Source of the DNA: Acetivibrio clariflavus DSM 19732
GTDB taxonomy: Bacteria > Bacillota > Clostridia > Acetivibrionales > Acetivibrionaceae
Direction of reading: 5' to 3'
Assembly: GCF_000237085.1 (NCBI RefSeq)
Contig: NC_016627.1
Coordinates: forward strand, 1,612,001-1,676,000
Length of the DNA: 64,000 nucleotides
Shown: one piece after another, positions 1-9,760 of the stretch
How positions within the stretch are numbered: the first letter of the stretch is position 1
How the letters are laid out: the number at the start of each line of letters is the position of its first letter
Position numbers and translations under genes: made by a program
The notes under the pieces: model-generated
Told to the model about the DNA's origin: nothing
The model's input: only the letters and a program-made list of their open reading frames with translations
Database searches by the model: none

Positions 1-288
1 AGTTTAAAGAATATGGAGATTATTGAGCATCCAGGTTATACTTCAAAGAAAAAAAGGTATTTGGTATCTTTTGATGCTTCTGTTTTGCAGTCAAATGGAA
101 TGGTTGGAGAAGAACAGACTTATCATTATGATTATTATGTTACTTTGAAAGTAGCTAATGATAATTTGTATGTTGAAAGTATAAAACTTAATGAATATTA
201 TAAGGGCAAGAAAAAGTCAAGTAGTAGTCAAACAAAATCAAATAATAATGAAAACAAAACAAGCGGAAATGAGGCAAAATCTAATTAA
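1..288 (+). CDS. C-terminal part of an unrecognised protein (cut by window edge)
   Basis: The frame is open from base 1, so the gene begins outside the window; the ATG at 13 is probably internal. The visible 95 residues hold a short aromatic-rich stretch (YHYDYYVTLKV) that looks like beta strands. They end in a low-complexity Lys/Ser/Asn tail typical of a disordered terminus. I do not recognise the family and assign no function. It is followed by a strong terminator at 317, so it is not in the tepA transcript unless there is readthrough. Confidence 0.6.
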   Translation, partial: SLKNMEIIEHPGYTSKKKRYLVSFDASVLQSNGMVGEEQTYHYDYYVTLKVANDNLYVESIKLNEYYKGKKKSSSSQTKSNNNENKTSGNEAKSN

Positions 289-316
289 GAGTAATTATTT
301 GATAAATACAGATAAT

Positions 317-350
317 AAAAAACCTCTCAATGTAGAGGTTTTTTATTTTT
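317..350 (+). terminator. Rho-independent terminator
   Basis: An 11-bp perfect stem (AAAAAACCTCT / AGAGGTTTTTT) with a 6-nt loop is followed by TATTTTT. It closes the partial gene upstream and separates it from tepA. Confidence 0.85.
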
Positions 351-424
351 GTTTTCTTTAAATGTAATAAATTTATTAATAATATTAATACTATTACTGA
401 TATATATCAAAAGGATGTGATTTT

Positions 425-1165
425 TTGAATACGGAGAATAAAATTATATTTAATAAAGGATTAGTAAATGAGGAAATTGTTCAGAATGATAAAAAAGATG
501 AAGTGGAAGAAATTAAAGAGCTAGGCAAAGCAACGGTATCTACTGAAAAAGGGAATATTCACTGTCTTACAGTTATTGGACAGATAGAAGGGCATATTGT
601 GCTTCCGCCTCAAAACAAGACGACTAAATATGAACATGTGATTCCTCAATTGGTGGCAATTGAAGAAAGTACTGAAATAGACGGATTGCTGCTTATTTTA
701 AATACTGTAGGTGGTGATGTAGAAGCCGGACTTGCCATAGCAGAAATGATTGCAAGTATGTCAAAACCGTCAGTATCACTTGTCCTTGGAGGAGGGCATA
801 GCATTGGAGTTCCTATGGCTGTGTCAACAAAATATTCTTTTATTGCTCCTTCTGCTACCATGACAATACACCCAATACGTCTGAACGGTATGGTAATAGG
901 TGTGCCACAGACTTTTGAATATTTTGATAAGATGCAGGAAAGAGTTGTACAATTTGTTGCAAAGAATAGTAAAATATCCAGTGAAACTTTTAGAAGTCTT
1001 ATGCTCAAAACCGGAGAACTGGCAAATGATGTAGGGACTATTTTGTTTGGAGAAGAGGCAGTAAAATATGGTCTTATAGACAGCACAGGAGGACTTTGTG
1101 AGGCGTTGAAAAAGTTGTATGAGCTGATAGACTTAAAAAAGAAAGAAAAAGCTAATCTAAACTAG
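425..1165 (+). CDS. tepA: TepA/YmfB-type ClpP-like serine protease
   Basis: This is a cytoplasmic ClpP-fold peptidase of the translocation-enhancing TepA (B. subtilis YmfB) family, 246 aa. The nucleophile elbow GGGHSIG (about residue 120) and the downstream MTIHP histidine segment supply the expected Ser and His. The family is linked to signal-peptide or small-peptide turnover; that role is by homology only. The start is TTG, 4-5 nt after AAGGATGTGA; there is no nearby ATG. The order tepA-ylzJ-spoIIIE matches Bacillus and supports the assignment. The N-terminal 40 residues are acidic and variable. Confidence 0.88.
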   Translation: MNTENKIIFNKGLVNEEIVQNDKKDEVEEIKELGKATVSTEKGNIHCLTVIGQIEGHIVLPPQNKTTKYEHVIPQLVAIEESTEIDGLLLILNTVGGDVEAGLAIAEMIASMSKPSVSLVLGGGHSIGVPMAVSTKYSFIAPSATMTIHPIRLNGMVIGVPQTFEYFDKMQERVVQFVAKNSKISSETFRSLMLKTGELANDVGTILFGEEAVKYGLIDSTGGLCEALKKLYELIDLKKKEKANLN

Positions 1166-1205
1166 GTATAAGTACGACTAAATGCAGCAGAAAGGAGGGA
1201 GTTAA

Positions 1206-1424
1206 ATGCTTCTTCATTCAATAATTCCTACAGAATTAGTGTTTGGTAACTACTATAATACAGAAGATTTCAACTATATTGAGCTTGAATATGAAGGTGA
1301 AAAAATAGAAGTAATACCTCTATCTGGTAGTACCTATAAAATTAACAGAGTAATAAGTACATCGTTAAAAGCGTATTTGAATCCTAAATTAATGCCGGGT
1401 AATATTATTGAAAGTAAATTATAA
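1206..1424 (+). CDS. ylzJ: YlzJ-like small protein
   Basis: A 72-aa protein of the YlzJ family, which sits between tepA and spoIIIE in Firmicutes. It begins MLLHSIIPTELVFGN, close to the family start, and has no membrane segment or known catalytic motif. AAAGGAGGG lies 6 nt before the ATG. It lies 40 bp behind tepA and is probably co-transcribed with it. The biochemical function is unknown. Confidence 0.8.
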   Translation: MLLHSIIPTELVFGNYYNTEDFNYIELEYEGEKIEVIPLSGSTYKINRVISTSLKAYLNPKLMPGNIIESKL

Positions 1425-1730
1425 TAGTGTATTGTAAATTAAAGAGAATTATTTTACAAAATTTATTGCTTTTTCTATAAGAAGCTTTTCTGATTTACAT
1501 TTCATTGATATTAAAATACTGAAAAATATATACCATATAATCAAAAGTTTTTTTATGTTTGGAATATGCATTATGTAAAATATGGAAGGGATATATTTTG
1601 TAAAAGACATTTTCCTGGAAGTAATTAATTATGTAAATTGCTTTGAAGATATGGCATTATAGAAAAAAACACGAAAATATGTTATATTAGGTGAGTAATA
1701 TCTTTTTCTCATGTTTACGGGGGTGTCAAC
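1425..1730 (+). other. Intergenic stretch between ylzJ and spoIIIE, no gene seen
   Basis: About 300 bp of very AT-rich sequence. I find no ORF with a ribosome binding site, no strong hairpin with a T-tract and no promoter I would defend. It presumably contains the spoIIIE promoter. Confidence 0.5.
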
Positions 1731-4094
1731 TTGAAAAACAGGAAAACGCAAAAGGAAAGTCATAAAAAAAAGCAGAGTAGCGTTTTTAAATATAATAATG
1801 AAATTATAGGCATTTTAATGCTTGCTTTTGGAATCTTAATTTTATTAAGCGTTTATATGAATGAGTCAATAGGCATTTTTGGTGAAATAGTAAAAAAAAT
1901 TGTTTTGGGATTTAGCGGGCCTGTTGGATTTCTTATACCTCCTATTTTGATTATATATGGAGTATTGTTGATCTTTAATAAAAATAACAGAAACGTAAAT
2001 GCAAAGATAATGTACGTTGCTGTGCTGATGTTAATATTATCAGCATTATTGCAGACTGGATTCTATAGAGAAGAAGAATATATTAATATGAGTGTTTTGA
2101 ATTATATTCAAAAATTTTATGCAAATGGTATTGAATTAAAAGGTGGGGGTGTGTTCGGCGGAATAGTTAGTATTCCGTTTTTATTGTTGTTTCAAAATTT
2201 GGGAACTATTATTATTCTTAGCACTATGGCCATCATAGATATAATGCTATTAACAGATATTTCAATAGCTAGTTTATTGGTTAGCTTCAAAAATTGTCTT
2301 CTCAGCATTTTTAGAAAAATAAAGGAAAGTTTAAAACGGGATGAAGCAGAAAATTTTACAGAGACAAAAGAATTTGAGCCTGATATTGTGATGAATGGAA
2401 GAAAAGTTGAAAAGAGCAAAGTTGTCGATTTTGCTTCTAGAAAAGGCAAAGTAAAAGAAGATAAAGATAAATTAAAGGAGCAAAAGGGAGAAATAATTGA
2501 GTTTGAAAAAAAAGATATAAAGTTCGAAAATGAGAATGTTGAACAGAACGATACAAAAACCGAAAGTCATGCTAATGATATAGAAAGAGCTCAGGAGTTA
2601 GTTGATAAAGAAATAAGCGAAAAACTAAAAAACAGTGTTGATTATAAGTACCCTGATATTGGACTTTTAGATGATAATAAAGCGAATTCCAGTAATTCTA
2701 TTAACTTTAGGAATGAGGCTTTAAAAGGAGCAAAAAAACTTGAAGAGACTTTAAAAAGTTTTGGGGTTGAAGCTAGAGTTGTAAATGTTAGCAGAGGACC
2801 GGCTGTTACAAGATATGAGCTTCAACCGAATCCTGGAGTAAAGGTAAGTAAGATAGTAAATCTTTCCGATGATATATCATTAAACTTGGCAGCTTCGGGA
2901 GTAAGAATTGAAGCACCTATTCCCGGAAAAGCTGCGATTGGAATTGAGGTACCAAATAAAGAGGTGGAAGCAGTATTTTTAAAAGAGGTTATTCAGTCAA
3001 AAGAGTTTAGAGATAACCCATCAAAGCTCACTTTTGCGTTGGGTAAAGATATATCGGGACAAAATATGGTGGCAGATATTGGCAAGATGCCGCATTTGCT
3101 GGTTGCAGGGGCTACAGGCTCGGGGAAAAGTGTCTGCATAAACAGTATAATAATAAGCCTTTTATACAAAGCAAATCCCAATGAAGTAAAATTATTGATG
3201 ATAGACCCTAAAGTTGTTGAGTTGGGTATCTACAACGGTATACCCCATCTTTTAATACCGGTTGTAACCGATGCAAAGAAAGCAGCAGGAGCATTGAATT
3301 GGGCTGTTCAGGAGATGGTGAACAGGTACAAGCTTTTTGCAGATAAAGGAGTTCGAGATATTAAAGGATATAATGCAGTCGCGAAACCTGAGGAGGGGGA
3401 AGAGCCTTTACCTCAAATTGTCATAATTATTGATGAGCTGGCAGACCTTATGATGGTTGCTCCTAATGACGTTGAAGATGCAATATGCCGCCTGGCACAG
3501 ATGGCCCGGGCAGCAGGAATGCACCTCGTTATAGCTACTCAGAGACCATCGGTAGATGTAATAACCGGTGTTATTAAAGCAAACATTCCTTCGAGGATTG
3601 CTTTTGCAGTTTCATCCCAGGTAGATTCCAGAACCATTTTAGATATGGCTGGAGCAGAGAAGCTGCTGGGTAAGGGTGATATGTTATTCTACCCTGTAGG
3701 TGAGCCTAAGCCTATAAGGGTCAAAGGTACTTTTGTATCGGATAAGGAAGTTGAAAGGGTTGTGGAATACATTAAAGCACAAGGTGAAGCAGAATACAAT
3801 GAAAATATCATTGAAAAAATAAACAGTGAAAAGGAGACACAGGAAGCTGATCCTGGGGATAATGATGAACTGCTTCCCCAGGCAATAGAATTGGTCGTTG
3901 AAACAGGACAAGCTTCTGTTTCCTTAATACAAAGAAAGTTTAAAGTAGGATATGCAAGGGCTGCCAGGATTATTGATCAAATGGAAGCAAGAGGTATCGT
4001 TGGAGGTTTTGAGGGAAGTAAGCCAAGACAAGTTTTGATTTCTAAGCAGCAATGGCATGAGATGAATATGCGAAACGATGTCAGTTCCGAATAA
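1731..4094 (+). CDS. spoIIIE: FtsK/SpoIIIE-family DNA translocase
   Basis: A membrane-anchored double-stranded DNA pump that moves chromosome ends through the closing division or sporulation septum. The first about 190 residues hold four hydrophobic segments. A charged linker (about 190-330) follows, then the alpha/beta motor with Walker A GATGSGKS (about 459-466) and Walker B IVIIIDELADLM. The last 65 residues form the winged-helix gamma domain that reads orientation sequences (VSLIQRKFKVGYARAARIIDQ...). The length of 787 aa is normal. The start is TTG after a GGGGGTG ribosome site. Whether it acts as FtsK or SpoIIIE cannot be told from sequence; the ylzJ neighbourhood favours SpoIIIE. Confidence 0.93.
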   Translation: MKNRKTQKESHKKKQSSVFKYNNEIIGILMLAFGILILLSVYMNESIGIFGEIVKKIVLGFSGPVGFLIPPILIIYGVLLIFNKNNRNVNAKIMYVAVLMLILSALLQTGFYREEEYINMSVLNYIQKFYANGIELKGGGVFGGIVSIPFLLLFQNLGTIIILSTMAIIDIMLLTDISIASLLVSFKNCLLSIFRKIKESLKRDEAENFTETKEFEPDIVMNGRKVEKSKVVDFASRKGKVKEDKDKLKEQKGEIIEFEKKDIKFENENVEQNDTKTESHANDIERAQELVDKEISEKLKNSVDYKYPDIGLLDDNKANSSNSINFRNEALKGAKKLEETLKSFGVEARVVNVSRGPAVTRYELQPNPGVKVSKIVNLSDDISLNLAASGVRIEAPIPGKAAIGIEVPNKEVEAVFLKEVIQSKEFRDNPSKLTFALGKDISGQNMVADIGKMPHLLVAGATGSGKSVCINSIIISLLYKANPNEVKLLMIDPKVVELGIYNGIPHLLIPVVTDAKKAAGALNWAVQEMVNRYKLFADKGVRDIKGYNAVAKPEEGEEPLPQIVIIIDELADLMMVAPNDVEDAICRLAQMARAAGMHLVIATQRPSVDVITGVIKANIPSRIAFAVSSQVDSRTILDMAGAEKLLGKGDMLFYPVGEPKPIRVKGTFVSDKEVERVVEYIKAQGEAEYNENIIEKINSEKETQEADPGDNDELLPQAIELVVETGQASVSLIQRKFKVGYARAARIIDQMEARGIVGGFEGSKPRQVLISKQQWHEMNMRNDVSSE

Positions 4095-4169
4095 TTTAAA
4101 TAAATTTATAATTTCATAAAAATGTATATAATAATAAAAATAAATTTTTAAAAACAGGTGTGTGAATTA

Positions 4170-6155
4170 ATGAGTTTTTTACCGGTTACAAAGCAAGATA
4201 TGAGAGACAGAGGATGGGACGAACTGGATTTTTTGTATATAAGCGGTGATGCTTATGTGGACCATCCGAGTTTTGGACATGCCATTATAACAAGATTATT
4301 AGAAAGTGAAGGCTATAGGGTAGGAATCATTGCACAGCCCGATTGGAGAAAAAAGGATGACTTTATGATGTTAGGACGTCCTAAACTTGGTGTGCTTATA
4401 TCTTCGGGTGTTATAGATTCCATGGTTAACCACTATACAGCCAGTAAAAAGAGAAGAAGTGAAGATTTGTATTCACCTGGTGGAAAGGCAAATAAAAGAC
4501 CCGATAGAGCTGTTATCGTATATACTAACAAAGCCAGGGAGCTTTTTAAAGATGTTCCCATTATAATAGGAGGAATTGAGGCAAGCCTAAGAAGATTTGC
4601 CCATTATGACTATTGGGACGACAAGGTCAGAAGATCTATATTGGCGGATTCTAAAGCTGACCTTTTAATTTACGGGATGGGCGAAAAGCCTATATTGGAA
4701 ATTGCCAGAAGGTTAAAAGACGGTGAACCGATAGACAAAATTCAAGATGTAAGGGGAACTGCATATCTTGCAAGGCTTGAAAATTTGCCCGAAGATATAA
4801 GGAGATTTGTGGATGGAAGCAAAAATAATAGTGATTGTCTTCTCCTTCCGTCCTTTGAAGAGGTACTGGAAAGTAAGAAAAAGTATGCCGAAGCTTTTAT
4901 GATGCAGTATAATGAACAAAATCCTTATTTAGGGCGTACTTTGATTCAAAAACACGCAGACCGTTATCTTGTGCAAAATCCTCCGGCTTTGCCCATGAAT
5001 GAAAAAGAGATGGATAGAGTTTATTCTCTGCCCTATGAAAGAACTTACCATCCGATGTATGAAAGTGAAGGCGGAGTACCCGCAATTGCTGAAGTTGAAT
5101 TTAGTATAACCAGCCATAGGGGATGCTACGGAGGATGCTCATTCTGTGCTTTAAATTTTCATCAAGGCAGGATTATACAAAAGAGAAGTCAGAGGTCGAT
5201 TATAAATGAGGCCAAGAAACTTATTTGGCAGCCAGGGTTTAAGGGATATATACATGATGTGGGAGGACCGACAGCTAACTTTAGGAATAAGGCATGTAAA
5301 AAGCAAGAGACGAAGGGTGCGTGCAAGGAAAGGCAGTGCCTTTATCCTGAACCCTGCAAAAACCTGATTGTAGATCACGGTGAATATTTGGAACTTTTAA
5401 GAAAACTGCGGGAAATCCCCGAAATAAAAAAAGTATTTATTCGATCGGGAATAAGATACGATTATCTTATTCTTGACAAAAATGAAGAGTTTTTTTATGA
5501 ACTTTGCGAGCACCATGTGAGCGGTCAGTTAAAGGTTGCACCAGAGCATGTTGCGGACAGAGTTCTGGAGAAAATGGGTAAACCCATAAGAAAGGTATAT
5601 GACAAGTTTGTAAAAAAATTTTATGATATAAATAAGAAGCTTAATAAGGAACAGTATTTAGTTCCATATCTAATGTCAAGCCATCCCGGAAGTGATCTTA
5701 ATGCTGCCATTGATCTGGCATTATATTTAAAAGAGTTAAATTACACGCCGCAGCAGGTTCAGGATTTTTATCCCACACCGGGTACTTTGTCCACCTGTAT
5801 GTTTTATACAGGAATTGATCCTAGAACCATGAAAAAGGTTTATGTTCCGAAAACACCGAAAGAAAAGGCAATGCAGAGGGCATTATTGCAGTATAGAAAA
5901 AAGGAAAACTACAAACTTGTATATGAAGCACTTAAATTGGCGAATAGAGAAGATTTGATCGGATATGGAAAAGACTGCCTTATAAAACCTTTGAGAAATG
6001 ATGTTGATAATACTTATAAGGCGGCTGAGAGCAAGTATAAATCCAAGAAGAACAATAGTAGTAAGGAAAGAATTGATAAGAACAGAAATAGGAAGGAAAA
6101 TATAAAAGACAGAAAGAATAGAAATAAAACTAAAAAGAGAAAGCGAAAGAAGTGA
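4170..6155 (+). CDS. YgiQ-family radical SAM protein
   Basis: A large radical-SAM enzyme of the YgiQ (UPF0313) family. The N-terminal about 280 residues are a cobalamin-binding-like/UPF0313 domain. The SAM-cluster motif is CYGGCSFC (a CxxxCxxC triad) near residue 325. The C-terminal DUF3362-like region carries further cysteines and ends in a very basic Lys/Arg/Asn tail of about 45 residues, perhaps RNA- or ribosome-binding. The substrate is unknown for the whole family. I chose ATG 4170, 9 nt after AGGTG, over the upstream in-frame GTG at 4158 that overlaps the ribosome site. Confidence 0.88.
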   Translation: MSFLPVTKQDMRDRGWDELDFLYISGDAYVDHPSFGHAIITRLLESEGYRVGIIAQPDWRKKDDFMMLGRPKLGVLISSGVIDSMVNHYTASKKRRSEDLYSPGGKANKRPDRAVIVYTNKARELFKDVPIIIGGIEASLRRFAHYDYWDDKVRRSILADSKADLLIYGMGEKPILEIARRLKDGEPIDKIQDVRGTAYLARLENLPEDIRRFVDGSKNNSDCLLLPSFEEVLESKKKYAEAFMMQYNEQNPYLGRTLIQKHADRYLVQNPPALPMNEKEMDRVYSLPYERTYHPMYESEGGVPAIAEVEFSITSHRGCYGGCSFCALNFHQGRIIQKRSQRSIINEAKKLIWQPGFKGYIHDVGGPTANFRNKACKKQETKGACKERQCLYPEPCKNLIVDHGEYLELLRKLREIPEIKKVFIRSGIRYDYLILDKNEEFFYELCEHHVSGQLKVAPEHVADRVLEKMGKPIRKVYDKFVKKFYDINKKLNKEQYLVPYLMSSHPGSDLNAAIDLALYLKELNYTPQQVQDFYPTPGTLSTCMFYTGIDPRTMKKVYVPKTPKEKAMQRALLQYRKKENYKLVYEALKLANREDLIGYGKDCLIKPLRNDVDNTYKAAESKYKSKKNNSSKERIDKNRNRKENIKDRKNRNKTKKRKRKK

Positions 6156-6311
6156 ATAAAGTTAATGAAAGAAAATTAAAAATAAATCATTACTAATTAA
6201 GAACGGTGTTTTATAGCAAGAAAAATTATAAGACAAGTCTTCTGTATAAAAAGTTTCAAATAACAAAAGAGCATTTTACAAAGAAAATCAAAAAATAGAT
6301 ACCATAATAAT

Positions 6312-6340
6312 TTGACAAGAAAAGTGTAATAAAATAAAAT
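6312..6340 (+). promoter_or_regulatory. Sigma-A promoter of folD
   Basis: TTGACA (6312-6317), a 17-nt spacer and TAAAAT (6335-6340), about 40 bp before folD. This is a consensus -35 with a one-mismatch -10. Confidence 0.75.
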
Positions 6341-6379
6341 GGTAATTGTTGAAAAAACATAGGGAAAGGTAGATAAAAA

Positions 6380-7240
6380 ATGAGCGCAAGGGTATTAAAC
6401 GGAAAAGAATTGGCAACAAAAATAAAAGGGGAATTAAAACAAACGGTTGAGGAAATTAAAAAGAAGGGTATTTATCCGGGATTAGCTGTTGTTATAGTTG
6501 GAAACGATCCTGCTTCGAGGGTATATGTGAATTCAAAGAAAAAGGCTTGTGAAGAGATAGGAATAGAGTCTTTTGAATATGCTTTGGACGAAAATGTCAG
6601 TGAAGAGGATTTAATTAAGCTAATCAAAAAATTGAATAATGATGATAGGGTTAACGGTATACTAGTGCAGTTGCCGCTTCCTAAGCACATTAATGAAGAG
6701 AAGATAATTCTTGCTATTGACAGTTCAAAGGATGTAGATGGATTTCATCCCGAAAATGTGGGAAGGTTGATGACCGGTAATCCGCAATTTCTTCCCTGTA
6801 CTCCGGCAGGTGTAATGGAACTGATTAAGGAATCGGGTATTGAAATTGCCGGCAAGGAATGTGTAATTGTCGGAAGAAGCAATATTGTTGGAAAACCTCA
6901 ATCTATGCTGCTTTTGGCAGAACATGGGACAGTGACTATTTGCCACTCAAGAACAAAAAATCTTGAAGAAGTGGTTAAAAGAGCGGATATTTTGGTGGTG
7001 GCTGTCGGAAAGCCTGAAATGATAAAGGGAAATAGTATCAAACCTGGGGCTGTTGTCATTGATGTAGGAATAAACCGCCTTGAAGACAAGAAAATTGTCG
7101 GGGATGTTGAATACGAATCTTGCAGTAAAGTAGCTTCTGCTATTACTCCTGTACCAGGCGGCGTTGGACCAATGACAATTGCAATGCTTATGAAAAATAC
7201 CGTCAAAGCTGCTATTGCTCAGGCAGAAAGAAAGGGATAA
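6380..7240 (+). CDS. folD: Bifunctional methylenetetrahydrofolate dehydrogenase/cyclohydrolase
   Basis: FolD interconverts 5,10-methylene-, methenyl- and 10-formyl-tetrahydrofolate in the cytoplasm. Diagnostic motifs are YVNSKKKACEEIGI (catalytic Tyr and Lys), the folate-site stretch ILVQLPLPKHI, the DVDGFHPENVGRL signature and the NADP loop VGRSNIVGKP. The terminus PGGVGPMTIAMLM is typical. The length of 286 aa is standard. The start is ATG behind GGGAAAGGT. The next gene starts 2 bp after the stop, so the two are probably co-transcribed. Confidence 0.95.
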   Translation: MSARVLNGKELATKIKGELKQTVEEIKKKGIYPGLAVVIVGNDPASRVYVNSKKKACEEIGIESFEYALDENVSEEDLIKLIKKLNNDDRVNGILVQLPLPKHINEEKIILAIDSSKDVDGFHPENVGRLMTGNPQFLPCTPAGVMELIKESGIEIAGKECVIVGRSNIVGKPQSMLLLAEHGTVTICHSRTKNLEEVVKRADILVVAVGKPEMIKGNSIKPGAVVIDVGINRLEDKKIVGDVEYESCSKVASAITPVPGGVGPMTIAMLMKNTVKAAIAQAERKG

Positions 7241-7242
7241 AC

Positions 7243-7923
7243 TTGGGAAATAACACTATTCAACATTATAGTGAAAAACTTATGGAAATAAAGAATAGAC
7301 ATGAAGAGGCTAAAAAGCATTTTTACAATCAAAAAGGAAAGAGGGATCAGCTTTTAGAGCAGAGGTCCGATTTGGAAAAACAATTGCAAAAAATTTTAAA
7401 CAACATTGATATACTTGATAGAGTTAAGGTATTGCTTCAAAAGGTATCGGAATATGCAAGAGAGCAATCAAGGGTCCAGATTGAGGCTTTGGTTACAAAT
7501 TGCCTTCAATACATATTCGATTCAAGTCTTGAATTTAAGATTGAAATTAACGAGGTTAGAGGCAGACCTGAGGCTGAATTCTATGTAATAAGTAAATACG
7601 GCGGTACTGAAATAAAGACAAAGCCACAGGATGCGAGAGGTGGAGGGGTAGTTGATATAATATCCCTTGCAATAAGGATTGCCATGCTAGAGTGCAGTAA
7701 TCTTGAAAATAAAGGACCCATTATTTTAGATGAACCAGCAAAGCATGTAAGTGATGATTATATAACTCAAGTTGCGGAATTTTTGAAACAAGTTACGAAA
7801 ATGTTTAACCGACAAGTAATAATGGTAACTCATAACAGGCATTTAAGTGAAATGGCAGATAAATGGTATAGGATAGAAATGAATGATGGTGTTAGTGTTG
7901 TCACCGATGAGGGTATTAATTAA
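7243..7923 (+). CDS. SMC/RecN-like ABC ATPase half without a P-loop
   Basis: A 226-aa protein that opens directly with a coiled coil (about residues 5-85) and continues into the C-terminal lobe of an ABC/SMC-type ATPase. That lobe shows a signature-like RGGGVVDIISLAIR (about 132-145), Walker B PIILDEPAKHVSDD (about 160-173) and an H-loop MVTHN (about 194-198). No Walker A (GxxxxGKS/T) is present anywhere. As written it resembles the C-terminal half of an SMC/Rad50-like protein, so it would need a partner to bind ATP. The start is TTG, 6 nt after AAAGGG and 2 bp behind folD. Proteins like this are usually annotated only as ATPase or hypothetical; I do not know a demonstrated function. Confidence 0.75.
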   Translation: MGNNTIQHYSEKLMEIKNRHEEAKKHFYNQKGKRDQLLEQRSDLEKQLQKILNNIDILDRVKVLLQKVSEYAREQSRVQIEALVTNCLQYIFDSSLEFKIEINEVRGRPEAEFYVISKYGGTEIKTKPQDARGGGVVDIISLAIRIAMLECSNLENKGPIILDEPAKHVSDDYITQVAEFLKQVTKMFNRQVIMVTHNRHLSEMADKWYRIEMNDGVSVVTDEGIN

Positions 7924-7973
7924 ATAAAGATACACTTGAGTGTATCCCCTTAAATGGGCTTTAGGATTAAATC

Positions 7974-8002
7974 TTGACATAAAATTTAAAAAAGATTAAA
8001 AT
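7974..8002 (+). promoter_or_regulatory. Sigma-A promoter of rny
   Basis: TTGACA (7974-7979), a 17-nt spacer and TAAAAT (7997-8002). The start codon lies about 80 bp downstream. Just upstream is a short hairpin GATACAC-TTGA-GTGTATC (7929-7946) that may mark the end of the preceding transcript. Confidence 0.8.
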
Positions 8003-8082
8003 AAGAAAGTATTATAAGTGCCTACAGTTTATGTATTTGTGTAATTTGACCATTGAAAACTGAATACTAGGAGGTGTGTGCC

Positions 8083-9660
8083 ATTCAATTATTAATTGGT
8101 TTAGGAATTGGATTACTAATCGCAGCAGTTGGAATAATTGTTGCTTCAGGAATAAGTTCCCGAAAAGGATTCCAGAAAGGATTCGAAGAAAGAAAAAGAA
8201 GAGCCGAAGCTGAAATTGGCAGCGCTGAGCAAGAAGCAAAGAGAATTATAAGTGAGGCCCAAAAGGCCGCTGAGAGTAAAAAGAGAGAAGTGCTGCTGGA
8301 AGCTAAGGAAGAGATCCACAAGAGCAGAGTTGAGCTTGATAGGGAGATAAAAGACAGAAGAAACGAAATTCAGAGACAAGAACGGAGATTAGTACAGAAA
8401 GAAGAGACTTTGGACAAAAAGGTTGAAGCATTGGAACAGAAAGAGGAAATGCTGAACAGAAAAAGCAAAGAGATCGATGAATTGTATGAAAAAACTCTTG
8501 AAGTTCAAAAGCAGCAAATCGAAGAATTGGAAAGAATATCGGGAATGTCGGTTGAAGAAGCAAAGGTAGTGTTATTAAAGAATGTAGAAGACGAAGTTAA
8601 GCATGAAATGGCAATGCTCATTAAAGAAATTGAGCAAAAAGCAAAGGAAGAAGCCGATACAAAAGCAAAGAATATAGTTGCACTTGCAATACAAAAATGT
8701 GCAGCCGACCATGTATCAGAAGTTACAGTTTCTGTTGTTCCACTTCCTAATGATGAAATGAAGGGTAGGATTATCGGTCGTGAAGGAAGAAATATCAGGA
8801 CTCTTGAGACGTTAACAGGTATCGATTTGATTATCGATGATACTCCGGAAGCGGTTATATTGTCCGGATTTGATCCGATAAGAAGAGAAGTTGCCAGAAT
8901 AACTTTAGAGAAACTGATACTTGACGGAAGAATCCATCCTGCCAGAATTGAAGAAATGGTGGAAAAAGCTAAAAAAGAAGTTGAAAACACCATTCGTCAG
9001 GAAGGTGACAACGCTACTTTTGAAACAGGTGTGCACGGCTTACATCCTGAGCTTGTAAAATTACTGGGTAAATTGAAGTATAGGACCAGTTATGGTCAGA
9101 ACGTTCTCAGTCACTCCATTGAAGTTGCGCATTTGGCCGGAATTATGGCTGCGGAGCTTGGAGTTGATGTAGCTTTAGCAAAGAGAGCAGGTTTGTTGCA
9201 TGATATAGGAAAAGCTGTTGACCATGAGGTTGAAGGTTCTCATGTAACAATTGGTGCTGATCTTGCTAAAAAGTATAAGGAAAGCAATGAAGTTGTGAGT
9301 GCAATAGCTGCACATCACGGTGATGTAGAAGCTACAAGTATTATTGCAGTTTTAGTTCAGGCAGCCGATTCAATTTCAGCTGCAAGACCTGGTGCAAGAA
9401 GAGAATCTCTGGAGTCTTATATTAAAAGACTTGAGAAGTTGGAAGAAATTGCGAATTCCTTCCAGGGTGTTGAAAAGTGTTATGCAATTCAAGCAGGAAG
9501 AGAAGTACGTATTATGGTTAAAGCCGATGAAGTACAGGATAATGAGATTCCTTTGATTGCAAGGGACATTGTTAAGAGAATTGAAAATGAACTGGATTAT
9601 CCAGGACAAATTAAAGTAAATGTTATAAGAGAAACAAGATATATTGAGTATGCAAAATAA
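8083..9660 (+). CDS. rny: Ribonuclease Y
   Basis: A membrane-anchored endoribonuclease that initiates mRNA decay in Firmicutes. An N-terminal transmembrane helix ([19 protein letters not shown]) is followed by a long coiled coil to about residue 200, a KH domain with [15 protein letters not shown], and an HD domain ([24 protein letters not shown]) that holds the metal-dependent active site. The length fits the family (about 520 aa). The best ribosome site, AGGAGG (8069-8074), is 8 nt before an in-frame ATT at 8083. The only in-frame GTG (8074) overlaps that site, so ATT is the likely initiator. It lies in its own unit ahead of ymdB. Confidence 0.93.
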   Translation: MQLLIGLGIGLLIAAVGIIVASGISSRKGFQKGFEERKRRAEAEIGSAEQEAKRIISEAQKAAESKKREVLLEAKEEIHKSRVELDREIKDRRNEIQRQERRLVQKEETLDKKVEALEQKEEMLNRKSKEIDELYEKTLEVQKQQIEELERISGMSVEEAKVVLLKNVEDEVKHEMAMLIKEIEQKAKEEADTKAKNIVALAIQKCAADHVSEVTVSVVPLPNDEMKGRIIGREGRNIRTLETLTGIDLIIDDTPEAVILSGFDPIRREVARITLEKLILDGRIHPARIEEMVEKAKKEVENTIRQEGDNATFETGVHGLHPELVKLLGKLKYRTSYGQNVLSHSIEVAHLAGIMAAELGVDVALAKRAGLLHDIGKAVDHEVEGSHVTIGADLAKKYKESNEVVSAIAAHHGDVEATSIIAVLVQAADSISAARPGARRESLESYIKRLEKLEEIANSFQGVEKCYAIQAGREVRIMVKADEVQDNEIPLIARDIVKRIENELDYPGQIKVNVIRETRYIEYAK

Positions 9661-9681
9661 TTATATTTTGATATAATTGGT

Positions 9682-9712
9682 ATAAAAAGCGTGATAACAC
9701 GCTTTTTATGCT
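9682..9712 (+). terminator. Rho-independent terminator after rny
   Basis: ATAAAAAGCGTG - ATAA - CACGCTTTTTAT forms a 12-bp perfect stem whose 3' arm ends in the T-tract. The symmetry means it could stop transcription on either strand. Confidence 0.8.
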
Positions 9713-9760
9713 TATATGGGACTTTTTGGGTCTGCTTATTAGAATGGAGGATTTTCAGCT

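Noticed and set aside
6898-7206. 102-codon minus-strand ORF inside folD
   Set aside because: Antisense shadow of a fully conserved gene.
8505-8993. 162-codon minus-strand ORF inside rny
   Set aside because: Lies wholly opposite the KH/HD coding region of rny, with Ser/Phe-rich composition typical of an antisense shadow.
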